From Mariprofundaceae bacterium (GTDB lineage Bacteria > Pseudomonadota > Zetaproteobacteria > Mariprofundales > Mariprofundaceae): a DNA stretch of 64,000 nucleotides. The notes below the pieces were generated by a model, which was given only the letters and a program-made list of their open reading frames with translations, did not search any database and was not told where the DNA came from. The DNA lies in assembly GCA_030950925.1 (NCBI GenBank), contig JAUZQO010000009.1:1-64000 (forward strand), given 5' to 3'. Below, piece by piece: positions 10,918-19,980 of the stretch (positions within the stretch are counted from its first letter, which is position 1; every line of letters begins with the position of its first letter). The position numbers were made by a program, and so were the translations under genes.

Positions 10918-11229
10918 TTATGTTGATTCGCTAGCTCGGCGCGTCTTCTTAGCACGAATACGTGCTTTTTTATCATCGGCAGCATGCGCATCACGTGGCT
11001 TTCGAGGTAAAGAGCGATAAATTTCAATGCGATCGCCTTCATGCAAAGCTTGACTTGCCTTGGCCAATTTACCATAAATGCCCAGTTTATGTTCACTTAA
11101 ATCCAAGTCAGGAAAACGCTGCAAGAGTTGGCTGATCTGCAATGCCTGTTCCACACTGGTTTCATCGGGGACATCCACACTTTCAAAGTATTGTTGTTGC
11201 GGTAAAGCATAAACAATGTTGATTTTCAT
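10918..11229 (-). CDS. ratB: RatB/RnfH-family ubiquitin-like protein
   Basis: This 103-residue protein matches the RnfH/RatB family (UPF0125), small beta-grasp proteins found directly after ratA: an N-terminal VYALPQQQYFESVDVP strand pair, the KLGIYGKLA segment, a GDRIEIYRSL.KPRDA end, and a basic tail. The biochemical role is not established. It is coupled to ratA by an ATGA overlap, which supports the assignment. Confidence 0.85.
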   Translation of the reverse strand: MKINIVYALPQQQYFESVDVPDETSVEQALQISQLLQRFPDLDLSEHKLGIYGKLAKASQALHEGDRIEIYRSLPRKPRDAHAADDKKARIRAKKTRRASEST

Positions 11230-11657
11230 GCATGTACCTCACAAGCACGACGTTCAAAAGCATGTACCATTGTTTTACACGCCGTGGTAAATATCGGTGT
11301 TGCTACCACAGCAAGTAGTGCATGTTTAAATTCAAATTCAATCGAAAAATGAACCTTACATGACACATCACTGATTTGTTCAAAGCTCCAAAAGCTTTCT
11401 AAAAAACGAAAAGGTCCATCCAACAAACGAATTTCTACACATTCATTTTTTACAAAGCGATCTTTAGTACTGAAACTTTTTTTCAAACCTGCAAAATCAG
11501 CCATCAATTCGGCAGTGAATTCCCCTTCCTTTTGAGACAAAATTTTACCATCTGCCACCCAAGGTAAAAATTCAGGGTAAGCTTCAATGTCCATCACCAC
11601 ATCAAACATGGCTTTGGCAGAGCATGCCAAAATTCGCGTTTCTTCGAATCCGTGCAT
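11226..11657 (-). CDS. ratA: RatA-like SRPBCC/START-domain protein
   Basis: A 143-residue protein of the polyketide cyclase/Coq10 START-like fold. It shows the family signature VMDIEAYPEFLPWV, a central FSTKDRF strand region and a C-terminal amphipathic helix. E. coli RatA was reported as a toxin that blocks ribosome subunit joining, while Coq10 homologues bind ubiquinone; either role fits. It sits between der (one-base overlap) and ratB (four-base overlap), so the three are translationally linked. Confidence 0.87.
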   Translation of the reverse strand: MHGFEETRILACSAKAMFDVVMDIEAYPEFLPWVADGKILSQKEGEFTAELMADFAGLKKSFSTKDRFVKNECVEIRLLDGPFRFLESFWSFEQISDVSCKVHFSIEFEFKHALLAVVATPIFTTACKTMVHAFERRACEVHA

Positions 11658-13078
11658 CAGCGTTTTTGTGGTTTTTTACGTGCCTTACGACCACGGACAT
11701 AAGGAGCGGGTTTGCTGGATGCTTTTTTGGTGCCATCTTCATTCATATAAGGGTTATCACTGGCTGTAAAGATAAAGAGAACTGGCACACCTGGAAGGTT
11801 GAAACGTTTACGAAATGATTGTTCCAAATAACGCAAATACGATGCTTTGATACCACTGGGGCGATTACAAAACACTTTTAAACGTGGGGGTGTCGAACCT
11901 ACTTGTGATACATATTTCAAGCGCACCACGGACTTCCCATGATCACTGGGCGCGCGTTGCTGATCTTGCGCTTGCATCAACCAGCGGTTGAGTTCACCTG
12001 TATTGACGGTGGTTGCATTGCGTTTTGCCGCCGCCACCGCTTCTTTTAACAATCGTTTTGTGCCTTGTCCTTCTTTGGCACTCATGCGAAAAACGGGGAC
12101 ATCTGCCAAGCCACGCATACGGTAGTTTAAGCGTTCGGCATAATAATCCCACTCACTATCGGTCAATAAATCCAATTTATTCACCACTACAAGCAAAGCG
12201 CAACCTTCTTCATGGGCTAAAGTCATCAAACGCATGTCTTGTTCAACAATGCCTTCCGAACCATCCAGCACCATGACGGCAGTATCGGCACGACGAAAGG
12301 CTTGAACCGCTTTCACACGCGCCACAAATTCAATCACATCTTTGATGCGACCATGTTTGCGTTGTCCCGCTGTATCAATCAAACGTACTGTTTCATTATT
12401 ATCAAATGCGCCATAAGGCATATCCATATCAATGGCATCACGCGTTGTACCTGCAATTGGGCTAACCACCATGCGATCATAACCCAGCCATGCATTGATT
12501 AAGGTTGATTTCCCCACATTGGGGCGACCAATCACGGTAATACTCGCCAAAGGTTCGACTTCATCCAAAGTCGGCGTATCAAACTCAGGTAATTCAGATA
12601 AAATATGAGCAATCAGTTCACGAACACCATGACCATGCATGGCAGAAACCCCCACTGGGTCACCCAAGCCAAGTTTAAAGAAATCCAGCTCAGCATTTGG
12701 GTTTTCGGCTTTGTTCACCACCAAAATCGTCGGTAAAGATGCACGGCGTAGCTTCTCACCAATCATCATATCCACAGGTGTTGCGCCCGATTGTGCATCC
12801 ACAGTAAACAGCACTATATCGGCAATATCCAAGGCCGCTTCCACTTGGCTATCAATGGCTGGTTGCATAACATTGTGAACATCTTCACCAATCCCACCTG
12901 TATCCACCAGTACAACCGAGGTTTCATGCAACATGCATGTGGTCTCTAGACGATCAACGGTGACACCTGGACGATCACCCACAATGGCTTGGCGTTTACC
13001 CACCAAACGGTTAAATAAAGTTGACTTACCCACATTGGGGCGACCAACGATGGCAATAATTGGCAAACGTTCACGCAT
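11657..13078 (-). CDS. der: Ribosome-biogenesis GTPase Der (EngA)
   Basis: A 473-residue protein with two tandem GTPase domains. The first P-loop, GRPNVGKST, lies near residue 12 and the second near residue 185, each with its DTGG or DTAG switch and NK.D motif. A KH-like C-terminal domain and a basic tail (RGRKARKKPQKR) complete it. Der acts in 50S subunit maturation. It follows bamB at a distance of 238 bases, in the yfgM-bamB-der order common in proteobacteria, and shares one base with ratA. Confidence 0.96.
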   Translation of the reverse strand: MRERLPIIAIVGRPNVGKSTLFNRLVGKRQAIVGDRPGVTVDRLETTCMLHETSVVLVDTGGIGEDVHNVMQPAIDSQVEAALDIADIVLFTVDAQSGATPVDMMIGEKLRRASLPTILVVNKAENPNAELDFFKLGLGDPVGVSAMHGHGVRELIAHILSELPEFDTPTLDEVEPLASITVIGRPNVGKSTLINAWLGYDRMVVSPIAGTTRDAIDMDMPYGAFDNNETVRLIDTAGQRKHGRIKDVIEFVARVKAVQAFRRADTAVMVLDGSEGIVEQDMRLMTLAHEEGCALLVVVNKLDLLTDSEWDYYAERLNYRMRGLADVPVFRMSAKEGQGTKRLLKEAVAAAKRNATTVNTGELNRWLMQAQDQQRAPSDHGKSVVRLKYVSQVGSTPPRLKVFCNRPSGIKASYLRYLEQSFRKRFNLPGVPVLFIFTASDNPYMNEDGTKKASSKPAPYVRGRKARKKPQKR

Positions 13079-13109
13079 ATTTTCTTCTCCATTGACTCAT
13101 ATTAATAAT

Positions 13110-13145
13110 AGATCCTTGATAAAAGCACGTGAGGATGGCATGGCT
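13110..13145 (-). repeat. Partial copy of dispersed palindromic repeat
   Basis: Read on the minus strand this piece contains ATCCTCACGTGCTTTTATCA, matching the left arm of the 73-base copy that begins 28 bases further on. It seems to be a truncated extra copy placed next to a full one, upstream of der. Confidence 0.5.
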
Positions 13146-13172
13146 GAAGTTTAACCATTGATTGCCCCTTAT

Positions 13173-13245
13173 CGTCATGCCTGAAATCTTGTATCGGAAA
13201 TCTATAGTTTAAAGAAATCCTCGACAAAATCACGCGAGGATGACG
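13173..13245. repeat. Dispersed palindromic repeat, full copy
   Basis: The copy starts CGTCATGCC and ends GGATGACG, with two internal hairpin arms (GAAATCTTGTATCGG and its partner AAATCCTCGACA...CGCGAGGA). It lies between bamB and der. A short flank on its right (CATACTTAAACGACGATAG) is also found beside other copies at 29745, 33842 and 59400. Confidence 0.75.
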
Positions 13246-13316
13246 AGGTACTTTCATACTTAAACGACGATAGCATGTCATTAAGAATTTTTGATCCTAT
13301 CAACAACCGCGTAACA

Positions 13317-14471
13317 TCAGTGAATAAGATATAACCCACCCAAAGTATTATGCAGCAAAAGTCCATGATTTGTAACCACAGGCAAGCGCTCAACGCTGCC
13401 CCCCATATCTAGGCTTGCCAAGATATCGCCCTTCAAAGACACCTTCAAAAGTTTGCCATTCTGACCCACCAACCATAAGGCATGATGCCAAATAACGGGT
13501 CCCATCCATTCTTGGATGGCTAACGTTTTTTCCCATTGTTGCTGACCAGTATTACGGTTTATAGCTTGCAATACACCCTGTGTATCCACACTGTATAAAG
13601 TATCATTCAACAACACGGGGGATGATTTAAGGGATCTGTCTTGGCTAAGCATCGTATTGCCATTGCTTTGATTCAAAACGAATGTTTTGCCCTGATAAAA
13701 TGAGAAAAGCACCACATCCTGCAAGACACGCCCATCAAAACTAACCTTCGATAACCACAACGGTATTGCTTGGGGTGCTTTAAGCTCACTTAACATGGCT
13801 GCATCGGTGTCCAACAATAACTGTTTTCGCCAAATCAAATCACCCGTTTGAGCATCCATAGCAACCGCATCACCATTGCCCAACAAGGCATACAATTTAC
13901 CATCATGAAACATAGGCGATGATGATATATACAAGCCCAAACCACCTTGTTGACTGGCAAAACTCCACACCTTCTCACCCTTGGCATTGATGCGGTAAAG
14001 GTTGTTACCGGTGGTTTGAACCACCACATCGTCACCCACAGCAAGGGGAATACCCGTCACCGATGATGATAAGTCCACATGCCACAACACCTGACCTTGC
14101 TCTGCGTCCACACCATAAAGCCGACCTTGACTATCCCCTACAACAACCAAGCCCGATGCCAAAGTCACAGCACCCGAATCTGAATTTTTCTCAATGGGCA
14201 AACGGTACAATTCTTGACCTTGCATATCATAAATATGCACGCGGGCATCAGCACCGCCGATGATAATCCGTGCTTGTTTGCCTGTCCCTGTCACCACAGG
14301 TGATGAAAAACTCAAAGCATCTGTAGGTTTACGCCCATCCACATCCGTGGACCAGACCACTTTCAGTGTGCTCAACGAAGCAGCAGAATCTGCTGCCAAA
14401 GGCGGCGAAGAAGACAGTAATATACCCAGAAAAAACATCGCCGTAGTCGCCCACTGTTTCCCCCATGACAT
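13317..14471 (-). CDS. bamB: BamB-like outer-membrane assembly beta-propeller protein
   Basis: A protein of about 384 residues made of repeated PQQ-type beta-propeller blades, seen as recurring G.LYALD/GD.IW patterns (YGVDAEQGQVLWHVDL, MDAQTGDLIWRKQL, INRNTGQQQWEKTL). BamB is the Bam-complex subunit that helps BamA fold outer-membrane proteins. The N-terminus is a signal peptide ending SSSPPLAADS. No lipobox cysteine is present, although classical BamB is a lipoprotein. The upstream TTG at 14492 would overlap yfgM by four bases and is an alternative start. The neighbours yfgM and der support the name. Confidence 0.82.
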   Translation of the reverse strand: MSWGKQWATTAMFFLGILLSSSPPLAADSAASLSTLKVVWSTDVDGRKPTDALSFSSPVVTGTGKQARIIIGGADARVHIYDMQGQELYRLPIEKNSDSGAVTLASGLVVVGDSQGRLYGVDAEQGQVLWHVDLSSSVTGIPLAVGDDVVVQTTGNNLYRINAKGEKVWSFASQQGGLGLYISSSPMFHDGKLYALLGNGDAVAMDAQTGDLIWRKQLLLDTDAAMLSELKAPQAIPLWLSKVSFDGRVLQDVVLFSFYQGKTFVLNQSNGNTMLSQDRSLKSSPVLLNDTLYSVDTQGVLQAINRNTGQQQWEKTLAIQEWMGPVIWHHALWLVGQNGKLLKVSLKGDILASLDMGGSVERLPVVTNHGLLLHNTLGGLYLIH

Positions 14472-14488
14472 ATTTAGCACGGAGAATT

Positions 14489-15136
14489 TCAATGCAATGA
14501 AGCCAGTTCAGCGGTCAAACGCTCTTTCAATACTTCATCATGTGATGAAGCATCCAAGGCTTTTTGCAAAGCATCTTTTTTAGCATCACCTTCAGAGATG
14601 GATGCCAGCAATGCATAACGTTCTTGTTGATACTCAGCGCCCACATGCTCATTCAAGACCAATTTAGCAGCATCTTTTTTATCGTGTTGAATAAAATATT
14701 CTGCCAAATCCAAGCCTGCTTGCCAGCGAAATTCAAGGGATACCTTCTTATTCTCCATCAGTTCACGAAGATTTTTTTCAATATCAACAAAGCTTGCTAA
14801 ACGCATCCTTGCCAATGTTGCATAGGCTGTATCAGCATAATCACGCATCAACTGCTCCAACACCCCTTGTTGTTTTTCTTGATCTGACAAAGAAATGCCT
14901 TGATAATACATCATAGCAGCAGCTTCTTTCTTGGTTTGTTGTTGCTCTGACCACAAACCACCTGCAAACATTGCCATCAAAAGCAACAGCACTCCGACCA
15001 TGAGTTTTTGTTGGTTGTTTTGCAGCCAGTCAACGAGTTTGGCAGACTTCATATCTTTTTTAAGTTCAGCTATTTCCTCATCAAACTTGGGGTGCGGGGA
15101 TGTTTTTTCTAATGTTTTTTGATTTTTTTGGGTCAC
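14489..15136 (-). CDS. YfgM-like tetratricopeptide membrane protein
   Basis: About 215 residues: a short cytoplasmic, Lys-rich N-terminus, one transmembrane segment (LMVGVLLLLMAMFAGGLW) and a periplasmic TPR-like helical domain, the pattern of E. coli YfgM (TPR_21 family), which works with the PpiD chaperone at the Sec translocon. The start is taken as GTG at 15136, preceded by AAGGTGAG; the longer reading frame up to 15223 has no ribosome site. It lies directly before bamB. Confidence 0.82.
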   Translation of the reverse strand: MTQKNQKTLEKTSPHPKFDEEIAELKKDMKSAKLVDWLQNNQQKLMVGVLLLLMAMFAGGLWSEQQQTKKEAAAMMYYQGISLSDQEKQQGVLEQLMRDYADTAYATLARMRLASFVDIEKNLRELMENKKVSLEFRWQAGLDLAEYFIQHDKKDAAKLVLNEHVGAEYQQERYALLASISEGDAKKDALQKALDASSHDEVLKERLTAELASLH

Positions 15137-15203
15137 GTTCTCACCTTTATGACATCGGTATAATTGCAGCGGAATAGCGACATAAGTCGCGTTATAACGC
15201 CCC

Positions 15204-15257
15204 AACGCTTGAATAATAAACAAGGGGTAAAATGCGTCATTTTATGTTTCAAGCGTT
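15204..15257. terminator. Inverted repeat in the yfgM upstream gap
   Basis: AACGCTTGAA at 15204-15213 and TTCAAGCGTT at 15248-15257 form a perfect 10-base stem around a 34-base loop. A second palindrome, GCGTTATAACGC, sits at 15190-15201. The pair lies between the cNMP/TPR gene and the YfgM gene and could end transcription of the former or serve as an operator for the latter. No T run was seen. Confidence 0.35.
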
Positions 15258-15321
15258 ATAAGCGGCTGCAAACTAGGGCGGCAAGATCAACTGTCAACGC
15301 GAAGCCACCCCGACAAAATTC

Positions 15322-16527
15322 TTATCCATCCCTACTAAGACTGACTCGGCGCTGATGAATTTCTCGGTTGGTCATCCATAAATAGGCATCGTCGGGGTGC
15401 ATCACTTGTCGCCATGCAGCACGCCTAGAATAGCGCAACAAAATATCCACCATCCAAGGGCGACTTTTGATAAAAGCTTCGATATTGTGACGTGATAAAT
15501 GTAACAAATGGACACTTGTTGCTGTACGAACCTCATAATTTGCTTCATAAGCATGCAACAAACCACCCAAATGCACCATATCACCAGGGAACATACTACT
15601 CACTTGTTCTTTGCCTGTTTCTGATTCACAAACAAAAAATAAACAACCTTGTTGCAACAAATAGGCACCATCATGATCCTCACCATAATGAATAAGACGA
15701 ACACCTGAAGGTATATGCATGGGTGTAAATAGATCACACAAAGCTCTGCGATCGACATCGTTCATCCGTTCAAAAATCGAATGTTTTGAAAGAATTGGGT
15801 ACATCCAATAATGTTTTAATAAGTCTAACATCGCCAGTTTAAAAGCGGCAGACTCGCATGCTTCAATCGTTGAAATGGGGATTTGAAACAAGCGAGATAT
15901 TTGTTTTGCCCATACTTTGGCGGAACGGCGTTGCCGTGTAAAAAGTCCCAATTCACCAAGCAACACTGAGATCCCATCCTCAGCTACCAACATATCTTCA
16001 CCATCTTCCAAGTATTCTGGCAGCTGAATACCCAACACCCCATCCTCCAACAACCATAAAAATTCCGATGGGTCACCTGCTTCGCACAACACATCACCCG
16101 CAGCCAGTGTCAACACATCACCCATACCTTTGAGTTCATTCAACAGATCTGGGAAGTCCATGGCAGAAGGTGGCTCAGGGGTTTTTTCCAATACTTCGGT
16201 GACTTGCAAAACTTCTGAAGATTTTAAAATTTCATCTTTTGGAATCCATGCGGCACATATATTCTGAATTTTTGCGTCTAGGGCTTGGGCTGCATCCGCT
16301 TCACCTTGCTGCTGATACATATCAGCCACATGTTCATACATCGCACATGCATCACCCCACGCCTCCATTTGCTCATAACACCATGCAAGTCTCAACCACA
16401 TATCTTTGGAATGTTTCATATCCTCACATTGTACGATTGTCTGATATGTCGCGACTGCCTCAGGATATGACTTTTTCGCCAAAAGTTGACGCGCTTGCCG
16501 CATCAATACTGGTAATTCATCGTCCAT
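15322..16527 (-). CDS. TPR and tandem cyclic-nucleotide-binding-domain protein
   Basis: A soluble 401-residue protein. Residues 1-100 are TPR-like helices (YPEAVATYQTIV, WGDACAMYEHVA). Two cNMP-binding (CAP_ED) domains follow, one around GDVLCEAGDPSEFLWLLEDG and the other around GVRLIHYGEDHDGAYLLQQG. No DNA-binding, kinase or channel domain follows, so the output is unknown. Similar proteins are sometimes scaffold or switch components. Whether cAMP, cGMP or no ligand binds cannot be decided because the phosphate-cassette arginine is not obvious. Its ATG overlaps the recombinase remnant ORF. Confidence 0.75.
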   Translation of the reverse strand: MDDELPVLMRQARQLLAKKSYPEAVATYQTIVQCEDMKHSKDMWLRLAWCYEQMEAWGDACAMYEHVADMYQQQGEADAAQALDAKIQNICAAWIPKDEILKSSEVLQVTEVLEKTPEPPSAMDFPDLLNELKGMGDVLTLAAGDVLCEAGDPSEFLWLLEDGVLGIQLPEYLEDGEDMLVAEDGISVLLGELGLFTRQRRSAKVWAKQISRLFQIPISTIEACESAAFKLAMLDLLKHYWMYPILSKHSIFERMNDVDRRALCDLFTPMHIPSGVRLIHYGEDHDGAYLLQQGCLFFVCESETGKEQVSSMFPGDMVHLGGLLHAYEANYEVRTATSVHLLHLSRHNIEAFIKSRPWMVDILLRYSRRAAWRQVMHPDDAYLWMTNREIHQRRVSLSRDG

Positions 16528-16735
16528 AATTTTGACCCAAGCGGTGACATGATTCGATACATTTATGCAAGCATTGTTGACTTACATGGATATAAATTTC
16601 AGTGCTTGTGATATGTGCATGCCCCAACATCCATTGAATACTGCTTAAATCTTCACCATGATTCAATATACCCATTCGTTGCAATATCCCTTCCATTGCT
16701 TCGATACCCCAAATTTCTACGGGAGCATGTATCAC
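16517..16735 (-). pseudogene. Tyrosine recombinase (Xer-like) C-terminal remnant
   Basis: A 72-residue frame carries the last part of a tyrosine recombinase: GEDLSSIQWMLGHAHITSTEIYIHV, which corresponds to the Xer motif L..IQ.LLGH..I.TTQIYTHV with the nucleophilic Tyr. The first catalytic Arg, the Lys turn and the HxLR box are absent, so the enzyme cannot function alone. The frame begins with a GTG that overlaps the priA stop in GTGA and ends overlapping the next gene's ATG. It is probably what remains of a xerC/xerD gene in this operon. Confidence 0.65.
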
Positions 16736-18858
16736 ATCATATCCTGTGGATCCACATCCACATGTCGTCTAACCCCAGAAGGCACACGCATGTCATCGAG
16801 CAGTGGCGCAAGCTTCCAAGGCAATATTTTACGTGAAGCATCACGAATCAATACCTCTACACGAAACCGTCCTGCCATTTTTTCCATCGCACACGCCATC
16901 GCTCCCCCCACTTGAATACCCTCCCAAGTTCGAATGATCCTTGCCATATTTTCAGCCGCTTTTTCTGCCTTATCTCTCTTTGGCGATGAAAAAACCATAC
17001 GCACCCAGCGTCCAAAGGGCGGAAAAGATAATTCTTTGCGCAATGTCATTTCCGTATTCAAGGTGATACGTGCATCCACATCGCCCAAACGCGCCAACCA
17101 AGATGCTTCAGGGTTGCATGTTTGAATTAATACACGACCTTTATCAGCACCGCGCCCTGCCCTACCCATGACTTGGGCCATTTGTTGCCACCAACGTTCA
17201 CCCGCACGAAAATCAGGAAGATTTAAGCCCAAATCAGCATTGACCACGCCCACCAAGGTCACATTGGGGAAATGATGCCCTTTCACCAACATTTGCGTAC
17301 CAATCAAGCAATCCAATGAACCATCAGCAAAGGCTTGCAACATATCCTGCAACTGCCTTTGTGTTCGCACCACATCCCGATCAAAACGTGCAAAACGTAA
17401 ATCAGGCAGGTGGTTTTGCAACACTTCTTCAATTTTTTCTGTACCCACACCCAAGGGCAACAAAGCATCTTCACCACAAGTCTCGCATACACGACGGACA
17501 CGACGCACATAACCACAGCCATGACAACGCAACTCACCCTTCTGCCGATGCAAGGTTAAACGCAATGAACAGGCATGACATTCCGCTACAAAACCACAGG
17601 CAGAACATTGCAATGCAGGTGCATAACCTCTTCGGTTGAGAAAAAGAATGGATTGTTGATTGACTGCTTGTACATCACGCAATGCTTGAATCAAGGCATC
17701 CGATAACACCGCATGATTGCCGCGCATATCTACAATTTCAGGCAAAATGGCGGCATGGCCTGAAATGCGTTCGGGCATTTCCAAGAGCTTCATATATCCC
17801 AACTGTACTTGTCGCCAATTTTCTAAACTGGGTGTCGCAGAACCTAAAACCACAGGGATTTTTTTTTCTTGTGCCAAAAGAAGTGCCAAATCCCGTGCTG
17901 AATATGCCACCCCATCGTGTTGCTTAAAGGATGCATCATGTTCTTCATCGACAACAATCATGCTTAAACGCGACAATGGCAAAAAAAGTGCTGAACGTGT
18001 GCCAATCAATACATCCAAGCTGTCCAAGCTCGCACGTACAGAAATCCGTTCTCTATCAGACATCGCAGAATGCCATGTCTTCAAGGATTGAAAACGTTGG
18101 GATAATCGCGCCAACCACATCGGGGTCAAACCAATTTCAGGCACCAAGATCAACACTTGTCGCCCACATTTCACCAAGGCTTCCGCAGCTTTCAAATAGA
18201 CTTCTGTTTTCCCAGATCCTGTCACACCAAACAGTAAAAATGGTTGAAATTTTTTTCTAGATTTTAAGATATTGGCCACCGACTTGCGTTGAATCGGTCG
18301 TAAACTTTCGGGACGCTCTTCTTGCATGGATAAGTTTTTGACAGCTTTCAACGTATGTAAAGCAAGCGCAACATCACCATGTTGCACAGCTTGCAATAAA
18401 CGATAACAAGGAAAATGACCTTGGATGCGCCTCATAATGGTTGTCCAAGATAATGCCGCCTTGGTCTTAAATACTGCTGCCAAGCCTGCATCATAAGCTT
18501 GCAAAGCATCACGATGAACACAGCAAAAACGGCGTTTATCTTCCTGCGCCCATGCAAGCCCCATCTCCCATACTTGTCCTTCAGGGGCTAAATAATAACG
18601 CCCAGCACGTTTTAACCATGATTGATAGGCATCATCATATAAGGCTGCAATATCCAAACGATCATGCACATTTTTTAAGGTGGGCATACCATCATCGGAA
18701 ACCTTGATAGCACAAATCACACCCAAACGATACGATGAACCCAGCGGAATTTTCACGCGAATACCGACGATAGGTTGACCCAGTTCAGCCACCCACTGAT
18801 AAGAAAAAAGCATGCGAAGTGGGGCAAACACCGCCACATCCACCAACAATTTAATCAA
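16732..18858 (-). CDS. priA: Primosomal replication-restart helicase PriA
   Basis: A 3'-to-5' helicase of up to 708 residues that reloads the replisome at broken forks. Walker A GVTGSGKT is near residue 214 and the DEEH box near 304. Eight cysteines of the paired zinc sites lie in CSACGF..CHAC..LRCHGCG..VCETCG. Helicase motifs V and VI (GTQMLVKGHHFPN, QVMGRAGRG) follow. The start is uncertain: the frame opens with TTG at 18858, and TTG or GTG at 18849-18843 sits better behind AAGGTGA, which lies inside the end of rnc. Confidence 0.95.
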   Translation of the reverse strand: MIKLLVDVAVFAPLRMLFSYQWVAELGQPIVGIRVKIPLGSSYRLGVICAIKVSDDGMPTLKNVHDRLDIAALYDDAYQSWLKRAGRYYLAPEGQVWEMGLAWAQEDKRRFCCVHRDALQAYDAGLAAVFKTKAALSWTTIMRRIQGHFPCYRLLQAVQHGDVALALHTLKAVKNLSMQEERPESLRPIQRKSVANILKSRKKFQPFLLFGVTGSGKTEVYLKAAEALVKCGRQVLILVPEIGLTPMWLARLSQRFQSLKTWHSAMSDRERISVRASLDSLDVLIGTRSALFLPLSRLSMIVVDEEHDASFKQHDGVAYSARDLALLLAQEKKIPVVLGSATPSLENWRQVQLGYMKLLEMPERISGHAAILPEIVDMRGNHAVLSDALIQALRDVQAVNQQSILFLNRRGYAPALQCSACGFVAECHACSLRLTLHRQKGELRCHGCGYVRRVRRVCETCGEDALLPLGVGTEKIEEVLQNHLPDLRFARFDRDVVRTQRQLQDMLQAFADGSLDCLIGTQMLVKGHHFPNVTLVGVVNADLGLNLPDFRAGERWWQQMAQVMGRAGRGADKGRVLIQTCNPEASWLARLGDVDARITLNTEMTLRKELSFPPFGRWVRMVFSSPKRDKAEKAAENMARIIRTWEGIQVGGAMACAMEKMAGRFRVEVLIRDASRKILPWKLAPLLDDMRVPSGVRRHVDVDPQDMM

Positions 18859-19534
18859 TCACCTTAAACGCTTGTAAGACATCATGCGCGGCTGCCAATT
18901 CTGCAAATTTTTTCCGTTCTCCAAAACCTTTGCCTTTCAATGCACCCTGCACATAACACAAGGCTTGAAAACGCGGCGAACAGTTCGCCCCCAAATCCAT
19001 CACCTCATAGTTTGGCAAGCCCCATGTTTTACCTTGGGTATACTCTTGCAATTGACTCTTGGCATCGCGTGCATCGCCTTTTGCCAAGGATTCAAACAAG
19101 GGTTGCCAAGCTTTCAAAATCAAAGGGCGCACAACATCCCAGCCCGCATCTTTGAACACAGCACCCAACACCGCTTCAACGGCATTGGCAACGATAGAAT
19201 TCGATTTCACACCGCCTTGTTTGGTTTTTTCGCCTTCACCCACGCGCAAATATTTTTCAAGCCGCCAAATTTTTGCCACTTCATATAAACTTTCTTTGCG
19301 CACCAAAGAAGCCCTAAGGCGAGATAATTGCCCTTCTGCTTCATTGGGAAAACGATCATGCAAATATTCAGTCACCACCAAATCCAACACAGCATCACCC
19401 AAAAACTCCAGACGTTCCATGTGTTCATCACCATAAGAACAATGGGTTAAAGCACGTTGCAACAAACGTCCATCACAAAAGGACACGCCCAAATGATGAG
19501 CCAAATTATGGGGCTTCATGGGCTGACTCTGCAT
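18851..19534 (-). CDS. rnc: Ribonuclease III
   Basis: A 227-residue double-strand-specific endoribonuclease used in rRNA and mRNA processing. The RNase III signature ERLEFLGDAVLDLVV occurs near residue 40, with the second acidic cluster in ANAVEAVLGAVFKDAG, and a C-terminal double-stranded-RNA-binding domain follows (DAKSQLQEYTQG...GFGERKKFAELAAA). Length is normal. ATG at 19534 is used; ATG at 19519 is an alternative. It overlaps the DUF4845 gene upstream and priA downstream. Confidence 0.96.
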   Translation of the reverse strand: MQSQPMKPHNLAHHLGVSFCDGRLLQRALTHCSYGDEHMERLEFLGDAVLDLVVTEYLHDRFPNEAEGQLSRLRASLVRKESLYEVAKIWRLEKYLRVGEGEKTKQGGVKSNSIVANAVEAVLGAVFKDAGWDVVRPLILKAWQPLFESLAKGDARDAKSQLQEYTQGKTWGLPNYEVMDLGANCSPRFQALCYVQGALKGKGFGERKKFAELAAAHDVLQAFKVID

Positions 19535-19964
19535 ACGGTTTCATTTCAAAGTCTTCTTTCCACTGACGACGAAAATCATCCCATTTACTTTTGATCTCAA
19601 TGCCTTCACCCGATTTAGGATCATTTATATCAGGCTGCCCAAAAAACCAAGCCGTGATATGATAAGAGGATGAAATTTTCACATATCCTTCACCATCTGA
19701 TGTCACTTCCAAATGCTCATAAAACTCTTTGGGAAGACTTTCGGGGTTTAAATATTGTGTCCTTAACAATTGAGGCAAACGCTCACGAATCGATTGCTCC
19801 GACAGTTTCGATAAATTTTTCACCACGCCATCAAAGGTATCTTGGGTTTTCCAATAGGCACTATAAATCGGCCATACAGCGGTAGCATACAAGCCACTAC
19901 CACCCAGTATCATACCCCAAATCAACATCGATAATATAGAAAATCCTTCCATTTGCTTTGTCAT
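19506..19964 (-). CDS. DUF4845 membrane protein
   Basis: About 152 residues: an N-terminal transmembrane segment (ILSMLIWGMILGGSGLYAT) then a small extracytoplasmic domain with a pseudopilin-like look. It matches the DUF4845 family, whose genes typically sit between lepB and rnc, as here. Function unknown. The start is ATG at 19964, preceded by GGAAGGA; the frame extends further upstream only through lepB in another reading frame. Confidence 0.8.
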   Translation of the reverse strand: MTKQMEGFSILSMLIWGMILGGSGLYATAVWPIYSAYWKTQDTFDGVVKNLSKLSEQSIRERLPQLLRTQYLNPESLPKEFYEHLEVTSDGEGYVKISSSYHITAWFFGQPDINDPKSGEGIEIKSKWDDFRRQWKEDFEMKPYAESAHEAP

Positions 19965-19980
19965 CTTGTGTCCTTCCACC

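Noticed and set aside
15204-15257. CRISPR-like or phage attachment repeat
   Set aside because: It is a single inverted repeat, without spaced direct repeats or an integrase gene beside it.
16239-16529. Plus-strand frame opposite the TPR/cNMP gene
   Set aside because: It is antisense to a well-supported domain protein and has no recognisable content.
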